From Limosilactobacillus panis (lineage in GTDB: Bacteria; Bacillota; Bacilli; Lactobacillales; Lactobacillaceae), in the NCBI RefSeq assembly GCF_019797825.1, contig NZ_CP081856.1:1-46566 (forward strand): a stretch of 46,566 nucleotides of DNA, written 5' to 3'. The notes beneath the pieces are model-generated. The model made no database searches. It saw only the letters and a list, made by a program, of their open reading frames with translations, and was not told the origin of the DNA. The first letter of the stretch is position 1. Every line of letters begins with the position of its first letter. The position numbers were made by a program, and so were the translations under genes. Of this stretch, positions 1 to 8,329 are shown in pieces.

Positions 1-1197
1 CATTGTCCTCATTGTGGCCGGCTAATGTACAAGAATGGCATTAAAATCGTTAACTATCATGGGGCAGACCTTCATTACAAGCCGACTGTTTGGTCGATTA
101 AAAAGCAGAAGTATATTTGCCCAGCTTCTCCTCAATGTCCACAAACAGTGACGAAATTAGCTCCGGTCGAGGATGTCCAATATCGTCACCATATCGCCAC
201 GAGTATTAAGCAACGCATTATGATGCAACTGGTTAAGAATGAATCCCAAACTGATATCGCCGATGATTTTTCTGTTTCGGGCTGGACCGTCAGGCGCGTA
301 ATTAATCACCTTGATCATGTCTTTAAGCCTAACTACCATTGGCTTCCCCGTCATATTGCCTTCGATGACTTTCATTCTGGTCGCTTTGCGCCCAGCGGAA
401 TGAGCATGATTCTCGTAAACATTGAGAACCATCGAACGCTCGATATCATTCTTTCACGCCGGAGTAGCTTTCTTCGCAATTACTTCCTGCGTTATAGTCA
501 CCGCGCTCGTTTAGCGGTTCAAACTGTTACGGTCGATCTCTATACTCCTTACCGCCGCTTGATTCAAGAGCTATTTCCGCATGCTTTAATTATCGCGGAC
601 CACTTCCATGTCGTAGCTCAAGCTTATCGTGCCCTGAACCAAACTAGGATTAAAGTAATGAACCGTGCCGGAAAAAGTTCCCGGCAATGGCGAGCTCTCA
701 AACATTTTTGGAAACTGCTCTTAACCCCTAGTGCACTCCTCAAGTATGATAACTTTTGGCGCCGCCGCAATTTTGGTTACGCCCAGCTAACTGATATTGA
801 GGTTATTCATCGTTTATTAGCTTTCGACGACGAGCTTAAGCAGGCCTATCAATATTACCAAGACCTGATTCTAGCAGTTAATCATCGGAGTAAGTCAGCT
901 CTCAACCAACTATTAGCTATCAAATGGACCGCGCTTCCCCAAGCGTTTCAGAAGGTCCAACGCACTCTGCGAACCCATCGTCAAGAAATCATCGCCAGCT
1001 TCAAATATGATCATTACACGAATGGTCCCGTTGAGGGTACAAACAATAAGATTAAAGTTATCAAACGGACTGCCTATGGCTTTCGTAACTTCTTCCACTT
1101 CCGCGTTCGTATCCTGATTTCCCTGCCGAATTCTTATATCGCCATTAATTGGCATAATAAAACAGCTCATGTCCAGGGTCAGGCAAGAGCTGCATAG
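1..1197 (+). CDS. ISL3-family transposase, main part (398 codons)
   Basis: DDE transposase that moves the surrounding ISL3 element. Read in frame from base 1 it starts with the zinc-ribbon CPHCG and a second pair of cysteines (CPASPQC), followed by a helix-turn-helix and the DDE catalytic region. The C-terminal block NGPVEGTNNKIKVIKR is the signature around the catalytic glutamate in ISL3 transposases. The first ATG inside the window (base 25) is not the start; the true start is at 46435, across the end of the window. The C-terminus (QGQARAA) ends just before the right inverted repeat. Nothing suggests inactivation. Confidence 0.92.
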   Translation, partial: HCPHCGRLMYKNGIKIVNYHGADLHYKPTVWSIKKQKYICPASPQCPQTVTKLAPVEDVQYRHHIATSIKQRIMMQLVKNESQTDIADDFSVSGWTVRRVINHLDHVFKPNYHWLPRHIAFDDFHSGRFAPSGMSMILVNIENHRTLDIILSRRSSFLRNYFLRYSHRARLAVQTVTVDLYTPYRRLIQELFPHALIIADHFHVVAQAYRALNQTRIKVMNRAGKSSRQWRALKHFWKLLLTPSALLKYDNFWRRRNFGYAQLTDIEVIHRLLAFDDELKQAYQYYQDLILAVNHRSKSALNQLLAIKWTALPQAFQKVQRTLRTHRQEIIASFKYDHYTNGPVEGTNNKIKVIKRTAYGFRNFFHFRVRILISLPNSYIAINWHNKTAHVQGQARAA

Positions 1198-1240
1198 AAA
1201 TTATTCAATTTATCTTATCAGTACTTCTTGACGAAGAGCC
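1..1240 (+). mobile_element. ISL3-family element, right part
   Basis: Right part of the ISL3 element that begins at 46318. The right inverted repeat occupies about 1215-1240 and ends ...GACGAAGAGCC. It is followed at once by CGACTTTA (1241-1248), the second copy of the target duplication. The same right end recurs in a decayed relative at 40281-40308. Confidence 0.92.
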
Positions 1241-1691
1241 CGACTTTATGAGGACGCTTCTCAATTGAGCGGCTGTGACTGAACGTACCACGCTTTTCTT
1301 TAGCACGATGACGACGCATTCCATGATCAGGCAAATCGGGTAGCTGTACATCAAGCCATCCTTGATCAATCCAGTTATAGACCGTCTTGTAGGCAATCCC
1401 CACCACATGGGCAACTTGTTCAGGGGACCACTTCTGGACTTAAATCTTTTCCTCGATCAAGTGCTTAAGGCTTTTAGTAAGCGAAGACTTTCGCCCCCGT
1501 TGACTAACCTTGCGTTCAAAGTCAGTTTGCGCTAGTTCAGCTTGATACCCACTATTTAGCCGGTGAAGTTCGTTAAAGATGGTGGTCTTACTAAAGCCTA
1601 AGTAGTTAGCGATGTATCGCAAGGAACGTCCTTCATTATGAAGCGTTTCAATGACAACACGGTTCTGGAATGATAAAATAGTGGTGCTCAT
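1241..1691 (-). pseudogene. IS30 transposase, N-terminal half, disrupted
   Basis: N-terminal half of an IS30-family transposase, starting MSTTILSFQNRVVIET at 1691 with its helix-turn-helix region (LRYIANYLGFSKTTIF). Two lesions inactivate it. An in-frame stop at 1440 replaces a glutamine codon present in the sister copy (CAA to TAA, after ...LIEEKI), and the ISL3 element interrupts the gene after ...RPHKV. Reading resumes on the far side as ETRQEFGRFEAD at 46317. The nonsense change means the gene would stay broken even if ISL3 excised. Confidence 0.88.
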
Positions 1692-1791
1692 CAAGGTCCT
1701 TCTTTCTAATGGATTTTGTGGTAACACCATTAAAGACCTTGATGGTTTTTTCTGTCCACTTAAATGTTCAACTTAAATTTTACAATCTGCC
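1241..1791 (-). mobile_element. IS30-family (ISLpl1-type) element, half disrupted by ISL3
   Basis: One half of an IS30-family element whose other half is at 45807-46317; the ISL3 element separates them. The outer end is the inverted repeat GGCAGATTGTAAAATTTAAG read on the minus strand from 1791, matching GGCAGATTGCAAGAAATAAC at 45807. Removing ISL3 and one target-site copy leaves about 1,054 bp, close to the 1,046-bp sister copy at 27653-28698. The name ISLpl1 is from memory of the transposase sequence, not from a search. Confidence 0.85.
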
Positions 1792-1929
1792 GAAAGTAAA
1801 AAAGCGTTAAAAAAACAAAAGACACAAGAACAAATTCATAATGTTTTAGAAACTACTTCCAGTGTGTCTGCTAATATTGGTAACGAGTTACATTTCAAAA
1901 AAGTAAAAAAGACTGACGATAAAGCATAA
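1792..1929 (+). pseudogene. 3' remnant of an unidentified gene
   Basis: An open frame runs from the IS30 end to a stop at 1927, giving 45 lysine-rich residues (ESKKALKKQKTQEQIHNV... ending KKTDDKA). It has no start codon of its own, so the 5' part was lost when the IS30 element arrived. A 20-codon ORF follows (1945-2007, MKYKTIKYSGYVRIIG...) without a convincing ribosome binding site. The family is not recognised; the composition suggests a soluble, possibly nucleic-acid-binding tail. Confidence 0.35.
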
Positions 1930-2018
1930 TAAAGAGGTTTGTTTATGAAATATAAAACAATTAAATATAGTGGTTATGTCCGTATAATTGGTGTAAATTC
2001 TAAATAGGAGGAATTATC

Positions 2019-2717
2019 ATGGCAAAAGAATTACCTAGTTACGCAAGCAAATTGATCAGCGTGCGTCCCCTGACGGACGACTACCTCGAAATCCTACTCG
2101 AAATCCCGGCTGGTTTCACCTGGGAGGCCGGCCAGTACATGCGCTTAGGCCTACCCACCAAGGAAGTGACCGACCAAAAGAAGGTCCGCGCCCTGTCCTT
2201 TGCGAGCCTACCGGCGGACGGTCACATCCTCTTAGGTACCCGGACCCGCCAGCACGGCGAACCTTCTTCGTTTAAGGCCAACGTGCAAACCCTGGTGCCG
2301 GGCGAAGAAATCCAAATCCTCGGCCCACTGGGCAAGTTTACCTTAAAGGACGAAGACAAGCCCCTCGTCCTCTTTGCCAGCGGGGTGGGGATCACCCCTA
2401 TCCGCGCCCTGGTCAAGGAACTCCACGACACTAAGTCAGACCGCCCGGTAGAAGTGGTCTACGTCGCGGATGGCTTTCACCTCTACCAAGAGGACTTTGA
2501 AAAGTGGGCCGCCGACATGCCAAATCTGACCCTGACCCTCTTAGACCACGGTAAGGACGCCGTTGCCCACCTGACGGAACTGGCAGAACAAAAGGATAAC
2601 GAGGTTCGTTACTACCTGTCCGGTTCACCAGCGATCGTCGAATCTAACCATGACCTCCTCGTTAACGCTGGGGTCGATGAAGACCTCGTTGAAGTCGACA
2701 AGCTGTACGGGTACTAG
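2019..2717 (+). CDS. NAD(P)H-flavin / ferredoxin reductase-like oxidoreductase
   Basis: A 232-residue FNR-superfamily reductase: an N-terminal flavin-binding barrel and a C-terminal NAD(P)H domain. RALSFAS near residue 59 occupies the flavin-contact position (normally RxYS/T). GVGITPIRAL near residue 123 is the nucleotide-binding loop, and YYLSGSP near 199 is the conserved (C/S)G(S/P)P strand. There is no iron-sulfur motif, so it probably passes electrons from NAD(P)H to free flavin or a separate carrier. The start is fixed by AGGAGG seven bases upstream. The gene is clearly richer in G and C than its AT-rich neighbours, with many C-ending codons, which suggests acquisition from a higher-GC lactobacillus. 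It has its own terminator at 2752-2796. The physiological acceptor is unknown. Confidence 0.8.
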   Translation: MAKELPSYASKLISVRPLTDDYLEILLEIPAGFTWEAGQYMRLGLPTKEVTDQKKVRALSFASLPADGHILLGTRTRQHGEPSSFKANVQTLVPGEEIQILGPLGKFTLKDEDKPLVLFASGVGITPIRALVKELHDTKSDRPVEVVYVADGFHLYQEDFEKWAADMPNLTLTLLDHGKDAVAHLTELAEQKDNEVRYYLSGSPAIVESNHDLLVNAGVDEDLVEVDKLYGY

Positions 2718-2751
2718 CAGCAAGTGGTGACCAACCACCCTCTCAATAAGT

Positions 2752-2796
2752 AAAACCGGCTAATCCGCGTTTCTTTGCGAATTAGCCGGTTTTTGT
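2752..2796 (+). terminator. Rho-independent terminator of the reductase gene
   Basis: Inverted repeat AACCGGCTAAT (2754-2764) / ATTAGCCGGTT (2781-2791) followed by a T run. It lies 36 bases after the stop codon of the flavin reductase. Confidence 0.9.
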
Positions 2797-2819
2797 GTTA
2801 TCTGAGCTGTAAAAACGAT

Positions 2820-3059
2820 TGTCTCATTTTAGTTTCTATCCTTAGCCCACGGCCTGCCCTATGGCTGGATCGCACTTCCGATAACGTGGAAAATGACCAC
2901 AGACCTAGTGCCTAAGTACGGGCGAAGAACGGTGCCAAGGCACCAACCTTCCCCCTAGCTTAGTCATATGGTCTGTCGAGAAGATCATTCCCCACTCCGG
3001 GGGCAATAGAACATCCAAACGAAAAGTAGCGGTAGAAAGGCGAATAACCAGGACTTAAA
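2820..3059. other. Structured non-coding stretch, unassigned
   Basis: No open frame of note. The stretch is GC-richer than its surroundings and has nested complementarity. CAGACC (about 2899) pairs with GGTCTG (about 2970). CCTAAG pairs with CTTAG inside that, and the near-perfect palindrome GGTGCC-AA-GGCACC (about 2931-2944) forms the tip. It may be the non-coding end of a lost insertion sequence (IS110-type ends carry structured RNAs) or the outer part of the Tn3-type element beside it. Neither is proved. Confidence 0.35.
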
Positions 3060-3647
3060 TTAGTGAGGTTGTTCGTTTTTTCGCTTGAGCTTTTTTAGTT
3101 TCAACCGATTCACTTCGCGGTAAAAAGTTCCTGAGGAAATTTGGTTAGTGGCTAAAATTTCTTTAACTGAATAGTCACCACTTTGATACATCCGAATGGC
3201 AATATCCAACTTTTCTTGGGCGATTCGTGGACGGCCAACTGTTACGCCACGTTTGCAACTAGCCGCAATCCCCTCCTTTACTCGATCAGCCAGTAGATTC
3301 CGCTCCAGTTCTGCAATCACACTCATCATTTGCAGCATGGCCCGACCGGTAGGTGTTTCGGTGTCCATCTGCTCCTTTAAAGAAACAAACTTAATTTGTT
3401 TTTGGTGCAGTAATTGAATCAAATTTAAAATATCCAACGTATTGCGGCCCAACCGGGAAATGCTTTCAACGACCACAACATCGTGAGCCCGAATGGTCTG
3501 GAGAAGCTGGGTAATTCCGGGTCTTTTTTGTCGGGTTCCAGTAAACTTTTCTTGAATGATTTTTTCGGCACCATAGGCCGTTAATTGATCGATTTGGCGA
3601 TTAAGGTTCTGATCGTCTTTTGAAACGCGGGCATATCCAATAATCAT
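3060..3647 (-). CDS. Serine recombinase (Tn3-type resolvase)
   Basis: A 195-residue resolvase/invertase that cuts and rejoins DNA at a res site through a phosphoserine intermediate. The catalytic serine is in YARVSKDDQN (Ser9), the conserved arginines are in SRLGRNTLD, and the C-terminal helix-turn-helix reads YSVKEILATNQISSGTFYREV. The gene diverges from the Tn3 transposase stump starting at 3826, the classic tnpR/tnpA arrangement with the res site between them (3648-3813). It looks intact and may still resolve plasmid multimers although the transposase has been lost. Confidence 0.9.
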   Translation of the reverse strand: MIIGYARVSKDDQNLNRQIDQLTAYGAEKIIQEKFTGTRQKRPGITQLLQTIRAHDVVVVESISRLGRNTLDILNLIQLLHQKQIKFVSLKEQMDTETPTGRAMLQMMSVIAELERNLLADRVKEGIAASCKRGVTVGRPRIAQEKLDIAIRMYQSGDYSVKEILATNQISSGTFYREVNRLKLKKLKRKNEQPH

Positions 3648-3813
3648 GAGTGACTCCTTAGTTTTTTGATAGCCAAGGGAAAATTAGCTATCTTTTGGCA
3701 ATGGTTTATTATAAACTTTTTGATAATGAGTTTTTGAAAACTCAAAAACCGGTTAAATCAACCTAATCAAAGTATAGCGAAACCTTTCCAAAAACTATAG
3801 TTTTCTAAAAACA
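3648..3813. promoter_or_regulatory. Candidate res site and divergent promoters
   Basis: The 166-bp intergenic space between divergent tnpR and tnpA holds inverted repeats expected of resolvase subsites: GATAGC (3668-3673) / GCTATC (3687-3692) with GCC/GGC extensions, and the palindrome AGTTTT-TG-AAAACT near 3727-3740. Location and symmetry support a res region; the exact subsites are not resolved by eye. Confidence 0.55.
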
Positions 3814-3825
3814 TTGGAGAATAAT

Positions 3826-4770
3826 ATGCCGACTAACCCGCATCACCAACAAAGCTTCGGAACTTTTGAGGGCATCTCTTCTGCCGATCAACTGCGGCTG
3901 TATTTTCAATTAACTGATTTTGATCGCGCGTTAATTGATGAAATGCGTTCCGCAACGACTAAATTAGGCTTTGCCGTTCAATTGAGCTCAGTTAGGTTTT
4001 TAGGAACTTTTCCAACTAATCTACAACAAGTCCCAGCTGAGGTAATTGATTATTTAGCTAAACAGTTAACTATTGATGGTCGGGCATTAGCAGGCTACAC
4101 GCGAAAAATGACCATTAGCCAACATATGGCGCTGATTAAGCGAAAATATCATTATCAAGCCTTTACTGATCCCGCGGTCAAAGCGAGCCTGAACGACTGG
4201 CTGCTTGAGCGAGCGCGTTTTACAAACGAAACCGAAAAACTACTTTTTGATATGCTGCTAAAAAAATGTTTGGATGAAAAAATTCTCTTACCAGGGGTGA
4301 CCACCTTTGAACGCTTTGTTAATGGGGTCACGGAGGTTGCCGCCGACCTTTTGGATAGTCAATTAGTGGCCGTCCCTTCAGCGGAAGAAACGGACCGACT
4401 TTTAAATCTGTTAACTGCCGTTGGGGAACCCATCTATGGGGCCACCATTAAAATGGATCTCTTAAGAAATCCTTTGATGGATGAAAGCCGCAAAGAAATT
4501 AACCGTGGCTTTACTCGATTAAAACAGTTTCAACAATTTAAAACTGAGGATTGGCAATTAGGCGCAATTCCAGCAGGAAAGTTAAAGAATCTGGCCAACT
4601 ATGCTTTTAAAGCCAAGGCCAGTCTGATTAAACGGATGTCCGTCAAAAGACAAACGGCGTTATTGGTCGCTTTTGTTTCCGAGTATCGCAAACGAGCGAT
4701 GGATGAACAATTACTAGCTCTTTCACGCTTCTACGAGACGCTTTTTAAACGGGGGCGAATTTACAATTGA
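3826..4770 (+). pseudogene. Tn3-family transposase, N-terminal third only
   Basis: About 314 residues matching the N-terminal domain (DUF4158-type) of Tn3-family transposases (MPTNPHHQQSFGTFEGISSA...). Full-length members are close to 970 residues, so the DDE catalytic domain is absent. The ATG at 3826 is preferred over an in-frame TTG at 3814 because GGAGA lies five bases upstream of it. The coding sequence runs into the left end of an IS30 element at about 4754 and stops a few codons inside (...GRIYN), so IS insertion plus loss of the remainder destroyed the gene. Confidence 0.85.
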
Positions 4771-5848
4771 AATGCAACACAAAGTAAAAAAATAAACCCA
4801 TACCGGGTAGAATATGTTTAACGACCAAATCAAACAATTCGAGGTATCCGGTATGAGCTATAAACATCTTACTATAAAAGAACGAGAAATGCTTATGTTT
4901 TTACGAGCTAAGGGGTTATCTATCCGGGCTGTTGCGTTACGGCTGGGGCGAAATCCAAGCACTATTTCACGAGAATTAAAACGTTGTGCAGGTCATTATT
5001 CTCCAAGTAAAGCAGAAAATGACTATCATCAAAAGCAAAAGAATTGTCACAAGAAGCGGCTATTAGACAGCCATCCACAACTACGCCGCCAAATTGTTCA
5101 TTACATCTTAGATCTGCACTGGTCACCAGAGCAGATTACCGCTCGCTTTAATAAGGAACATCAATGGTGTGTTAGCTACAACACAATCTACCGTCATATC
5201 TATCAACACAATTTAGGTGAGAAGTACTCCTCACATGGCGATACCGGTATTCAGCGCCATCTCAGACATAAACATCGGACGCGGCATTCAAAGAATACTA
5301 GACGACATCGAGAAGTACAGACGGACTACATCTCAATTCATGAGCGCCCTGGTTTTATCAACCAGCGTCAACGTATTGGTGACTGGGAAATCGATACTGT
5401 GATTGGGCGAACGGGTCATTTCATCCTTTTAACGGTTGTCGATCGGCTTAGTCGGCTTACTCTTATCAAAAAGGTTGCACGAAAGGATTCGCAGGAGATA
5501 AATAAAGGCTTAGTTGAACTGTTAGGGGCCATTCCTAAAGAATTTGTTCATTCTATTACACCAGATCATGGGACCGAATTTTTTCATCTTGATGAAATCA
5601 GCGAAAGATTAGGTGTTACTGTCTATTGGCCCGATCCATATTCCCCTGAACAGCGTGGAACAAATGAGAATACAAATGGATTAATCCGGGAATATTTTCC
5701 CAAGCGAACAGATATTGATAATTATACAGAACAGGACGTTGAACACTGCCAAAAGCAGTTAAAACAACGTCCGCGCAAAGTGTTAAACTATGAAACCCCA
5801 TATGAAGTATTTTTTGACAAACCGTTGCACTTAGTTTGACAATTCGCC
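4754..5848 (+). mobile_element. IS30-family element, intact
   Basis: About 1.09 kb. The ends share GGCGAATT (4754-4761, and inverted at 5841-5848), then imperfectly matched inner sequence ending in TGCAAC. The right end abuts the stop codon of the NADH oxidase gene; the left end truncates the Tn3 transposase. It differs from the ISLpl1-type copies in transposase and ends. Confidence 0.75.
4853..5839 (+). CDS. IS30-family transposase
   Basis: A 328-residue transposase from the ATG at 4853 (MSYKHLTIKEREMLMFLRAKG), where similarity to IS30 proteins begins; an upstream in-frame ATG at 4814 adds 13 unlikely residues. The N-terminal helix-turn-helix (IRAVALRLGRNPSTISREL) is typical of IS30. The catalytic core shows DWEIDTVIGR (first Asp), TPDHGTEF (second Asp) and PEQRGTNENTNGLIR (Glu). 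Length and motifs are complete, so it is probably active. Confidence 0.92.
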   Translation: MSYKHLTIKEREMLMFLRAKGLSIRAVALRLGRNPSTISRELKRCAGHYSPSKAENDYHQKQKNCHKKRLLDSHPQLRRQIVHYILDLHWSPEQITARFNKEHQWCVSYNTIYRHIYQHNLGEKYSSHGDTGIQRHLRHKHRTRHSKNTRRHREVQTDYISIHERPGFINQRQRIGDWEIDTVIGRTGHFILLTVVDRLSRLTLIKKVARKDSQEINKGLVELLGAIPKEFVHSITPDHGTEFFHLDEISERLGVTVYWPDPYSPEQRGTNENTNGLIREYFPKRTDIDNYTEQDVEHCQKQLKQRPRKVLNYETPYEVFFDKPLHLV

Positions 5849-7213
5849 TTAGAATCTTGCCATACCTAATGCATGTTGAGCAGCTAGGTTAAGCAAACTC
5901 CATTGACGGTCAAATCCTGGTTGGAAGAAGAAGTCTTGTTCAGCCAAGTCTTCCAAGCGCATCTTATGACTAATTGCCAAAGCTAAAACATTGCCTTGAG
6001 CAGTAATATCATACTTAGAAAGGACAGCACCGCCTAAGATTTGGTGAGTATATGGATTAAAGGTTAAGCTGACATATACCTTAGGATTATCTGCTTCTGG
6101 GACATAAGCTGGACGCATATGATCTTCATAGAAGCTAGTTTGACAATCAAGCTTATTCTTAGCAGCTGAAAACTTATTTAATCCCGCAGTAGCGAAGTGA
6201 TAGTCAAAGACGCTAAGAGCTGAAGCACCGATAACACCCTTGAAAGCGCGATCTGGCTTATCTTCAAAGATATGATCAACCACATATTGTGCTTCTCTTC
6301 TAGCAGTAGTAGCTAAAGCAATTGGCATTGGCTTACCTGCTGGAATAGAAAGTGGCAAAATTGCATCTCCAATAGCGTAAACGTCTTTAACATTCGTTCT
6401 CAAGTATGGATCAGTCTTAATCCAGCCTCTTTGATCTAAATCAACTGTGTCCTTTAGCCAATCAGTATTAGGAGTTACCCCTGCTGAAACAATAACCAAG
6501 TCAGCTGGTACATCGCCTTGATCGGTCTTGACGCTTTCAACTTTTTCATTACCGTTGAAGCCTTCAATTTTAACGCCCATCTTCAAGTCCATATTCTTCT
6601 TAAAGGTAGGTTCCAAAACATCAAGCAATTCAGGGTTCAAGTAAGTTCCTAATGGACGATCAATCATGTCCATTAAAGTTACATGCTTGCCAGCTTTAGC
6701 AAATACTTCACTAGCTTCAGTACCAATATAACCAGCACCAACAATAGCAACATTCTTAATTGCTGGATTGTTAACAGCACTCATTAACTTAGAAGCCCAA
6801 TCACGTCCACGCATTAAATAGATATTCTTAAGATCATTGCCAGGTACTGGTAAAAACTTTGGCGTTACACCTGATGAAAGAATTAACTTATCATATTGAA
6901 CTTCTTCTTCAGAATTATTGGTTAAATCCTTAACTGTTACTGTCTTATGTTCAGGATGAATCGCGGTTACTTCATGGTTGGCATAAACATGACCGCCCTT
7001 CTTTTCAACATCTTCAGGAGCAAAGTTTCTGACGTCATCTTCAGCCGTAACTTTATTTTCTAAGTATAATTGCATACCACAGGACATAAATGAAATAAAG
7101 TCGCCAGCTTCATAAACAGTTACATCTACATCATTATATTTATCCAACAGCTCAATTGCTGATTCATGACCACCATGTGAAGCACCAACAATTACAATTT
7201 TACGTTTATCCAT
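5849..7213 (-). CDS. nox: NADH oxidase (FAD-dependent, CoA-disulfide reductase family)
   Basis: A 454-residue soluble flavoprotein of the NADH oxidase/peroxidase family, which regenerates NAD+ by reducing oxygen. The FAD-binding segment is KIVIVGASHGGHESA at residues 5-19. The redox-active cysteine is Cys45 in SFMSCGMQLYL. The NADH site is VAIVGAGYIGTEA near 155, and the second FAD motif is DVYAIGDAI near 282. One active-site cysteine fits water-forming oxidases but does not exclude peroxide formation. The start is supported by AGGAGG seven bases upstream; a plausible -10 (TATGAT) is the complement of 7280-7285. An IS30 element touches the stop codon, so any native terminator is gone. Confidence 0.88.
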   Translation of the reverse strand: MDKRKIVIVGASHGGHESAIELLDKYNDVDVTVYEAGDFISFMSCGMQLYLENKVTAEDDVRNFAPEDVEKKGGHVYANHEVTAIHPEHKTVTVKDLTNNSEEEVQYDKLILSSGVTPKFLPVPGNDLKNIYLMRGRDWASKLMSAVNNPAIKNVAIVGAGYIGTEASEVFAKAGKHVTLMDMIDRPLGTYLNPELLDVLEPTFKKNMDLKMGVKIEGFNGNEKVESVKTDQGDVPADLVIVSAGVTPNTDWLKDTVDLDQRGWIKTDPYLRTNVKDVYAIGDAILPLSIPAGKPMPIALATTARREAQYVVDHIFEDKPDRAFKGVIGASALSVFDYHFATAGLNKFSAAKNKLDCQTSFYEDHMRPAYVPEADNPKVYVSLTFNPYTHQILGGAVLSKYDITAQGNVLALAISHKMRLEDLAEQDFFFQPGFDRQWSLLNLAAQHALGMARF

Positions 7214-7311
7214 AAAATCCTCCTAACACAATAGTTTCTTCATTACATTTTCAAGGGTAACACTTATTACTTAATGTCTATCATATTTTGCTCAATAAAT
7301 TGATTAAAAAT

Positions 7312-7344
7312 AAAAGTTTGGAGTTGACGCTCCAAACTTTTTTG
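7312..7344 (+). terminator. Rho-independent terminator
   Basis: Perfect 11-bp stem AAAGTTTGGAG / CTCCAAACTTT with a six-base loop followed by a T run. The gene it once served is not apparent. The group II intron fragment begins seven bases after the stem, a typical landing place for introns that insert behind terminators. Confidence 0.85.
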
Positions 7345-7347
7345 CTA

Positions 7348-8311
7348 GTGCGCCCGGCATGGGTATTAGCTAGGTGGTGAAAGTCCGCTATGGGCCGTAG
7401 TAGTCGGAACCATGAGCTGAGGACAAGGGTGTCCACCGTGAGGTGGAATCTGAAGGAAGTCTAAGGCAAAGTACTGCATCGATGAACAAGAAGTAGCTAT
7501 AAGGCTGAAATTAACTGGATAAGGCTGCTAGACAAGTTGAAGTCCAATACTACTCGAAGTTGGTCTCAGTAAAGCTAACGATGACATGGTACGAAAGCTA
7601 ATATTCTTACCCGGGGAGATCTGGCCTACACGTTTCCGACAAGAGGAATAAGTTTAATTTCCACAGAAACAAGCGGTGCAGTGATGCAGTGTTGAGTAAG
7701 CCAGAAGTCAGCCGAGGTCATAGTAGTTTGAATAATCAGATGAAGGACTGAACGACAATAACTTGTAACTTATATCGGAGGTGTAATCAGGTGCGACAAT
7801 CGCAGAAAACAGAACAACAAGCTGACCGCTTGTCGAGGATAGGTTTGGAAAACCGAAAGTACACAAGGGCGCGTAGTACCGGTTATGGTGAAGGTAAAGG
7901 TATGAGTGTCACTATCCAAGACCTGGTCTTGGATCGCAATAACCTTAATCAGGCTTATTTGCGAGTTAAGAGAAATAAAGGAGCAGCAGGCGTTGACGAT
8001 ATGACAGTCAATGACCTTCTGCCATATCTCAGAGAAAATAAGACGGAACTGATCGCTAGTTTGCGTGAGGGCAAGTATAAACCAGCTCCAGTCAAACGGG
8101 TAGAAATTCCGAAGCCTAATGGTGGAGTAAGAAGACTTGGAATACCAACGGTGGTGGACCGAATGGTTCAACAAGTTGTAGCCCAAATTCTTACGCCTAT
8201 CTTTGAGCGTATTTTCTCTGATAATAGCTTTGGCTTCCGTCCCCACCGTGGGGCCCATGACGCTATTTCAAAAGTAGTAGATCTTTATAATCAAGGTTAT
8301 CGAAGAGTTTG
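7348..8311 (+). mobile_element. Group II intron, 5' fragment
   Basis: Begins with the conserved 5' end GTGCGCCCGGCATGGGT, followed by about 440 bases of ribozyme sequence with the usual domain I landmarks (for example AAGGGTGTCCACC and GGAATCTGAAGGAAG). It then enters the intron-encoded protein. It breaks off at about 8310, before the catalytic part of the protein and before domains V and VI, so it cannot splice or move by itself. Confidence 0.85.
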
Positions 8312-8312
8312 A
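7791..8312 (+). pseudogene. ltrA: Group II intron reverse transcriptase/maturase, truncated
   Basis: First 173 residues of an LtrA-type protein (full length about 460). The start is GTG at 7791 behind CGGAGGTG. Recognisable reverse-transcriptase blocks are NKGAAGVDDMTV, IPKPNGGVRRLGIPTVVDRMVQQ and SFGFRPHRGAHDAI. The YADD catalytic site, thumb/maturase and endonuclease domains are missing; the frame closes by chance after ...YNQGYRRV. Confidence 0.88.
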
Positions 8313-8329
8313 AGAGGCTCAGCGTTTTT

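Noticed and set aside
157..432. Minus-strand ORF inside the ISL3 transposase
   Set aside because: Shadow frame of a well-supported gene, no initiation signal.
2999..3036. GGGGGCAATAG... as a 38-bp Tn3-type terminal repeat
   Set aside because: It begins with GGGG and lies on the expected side of the resolvase, but no second copy is present to confirm it.
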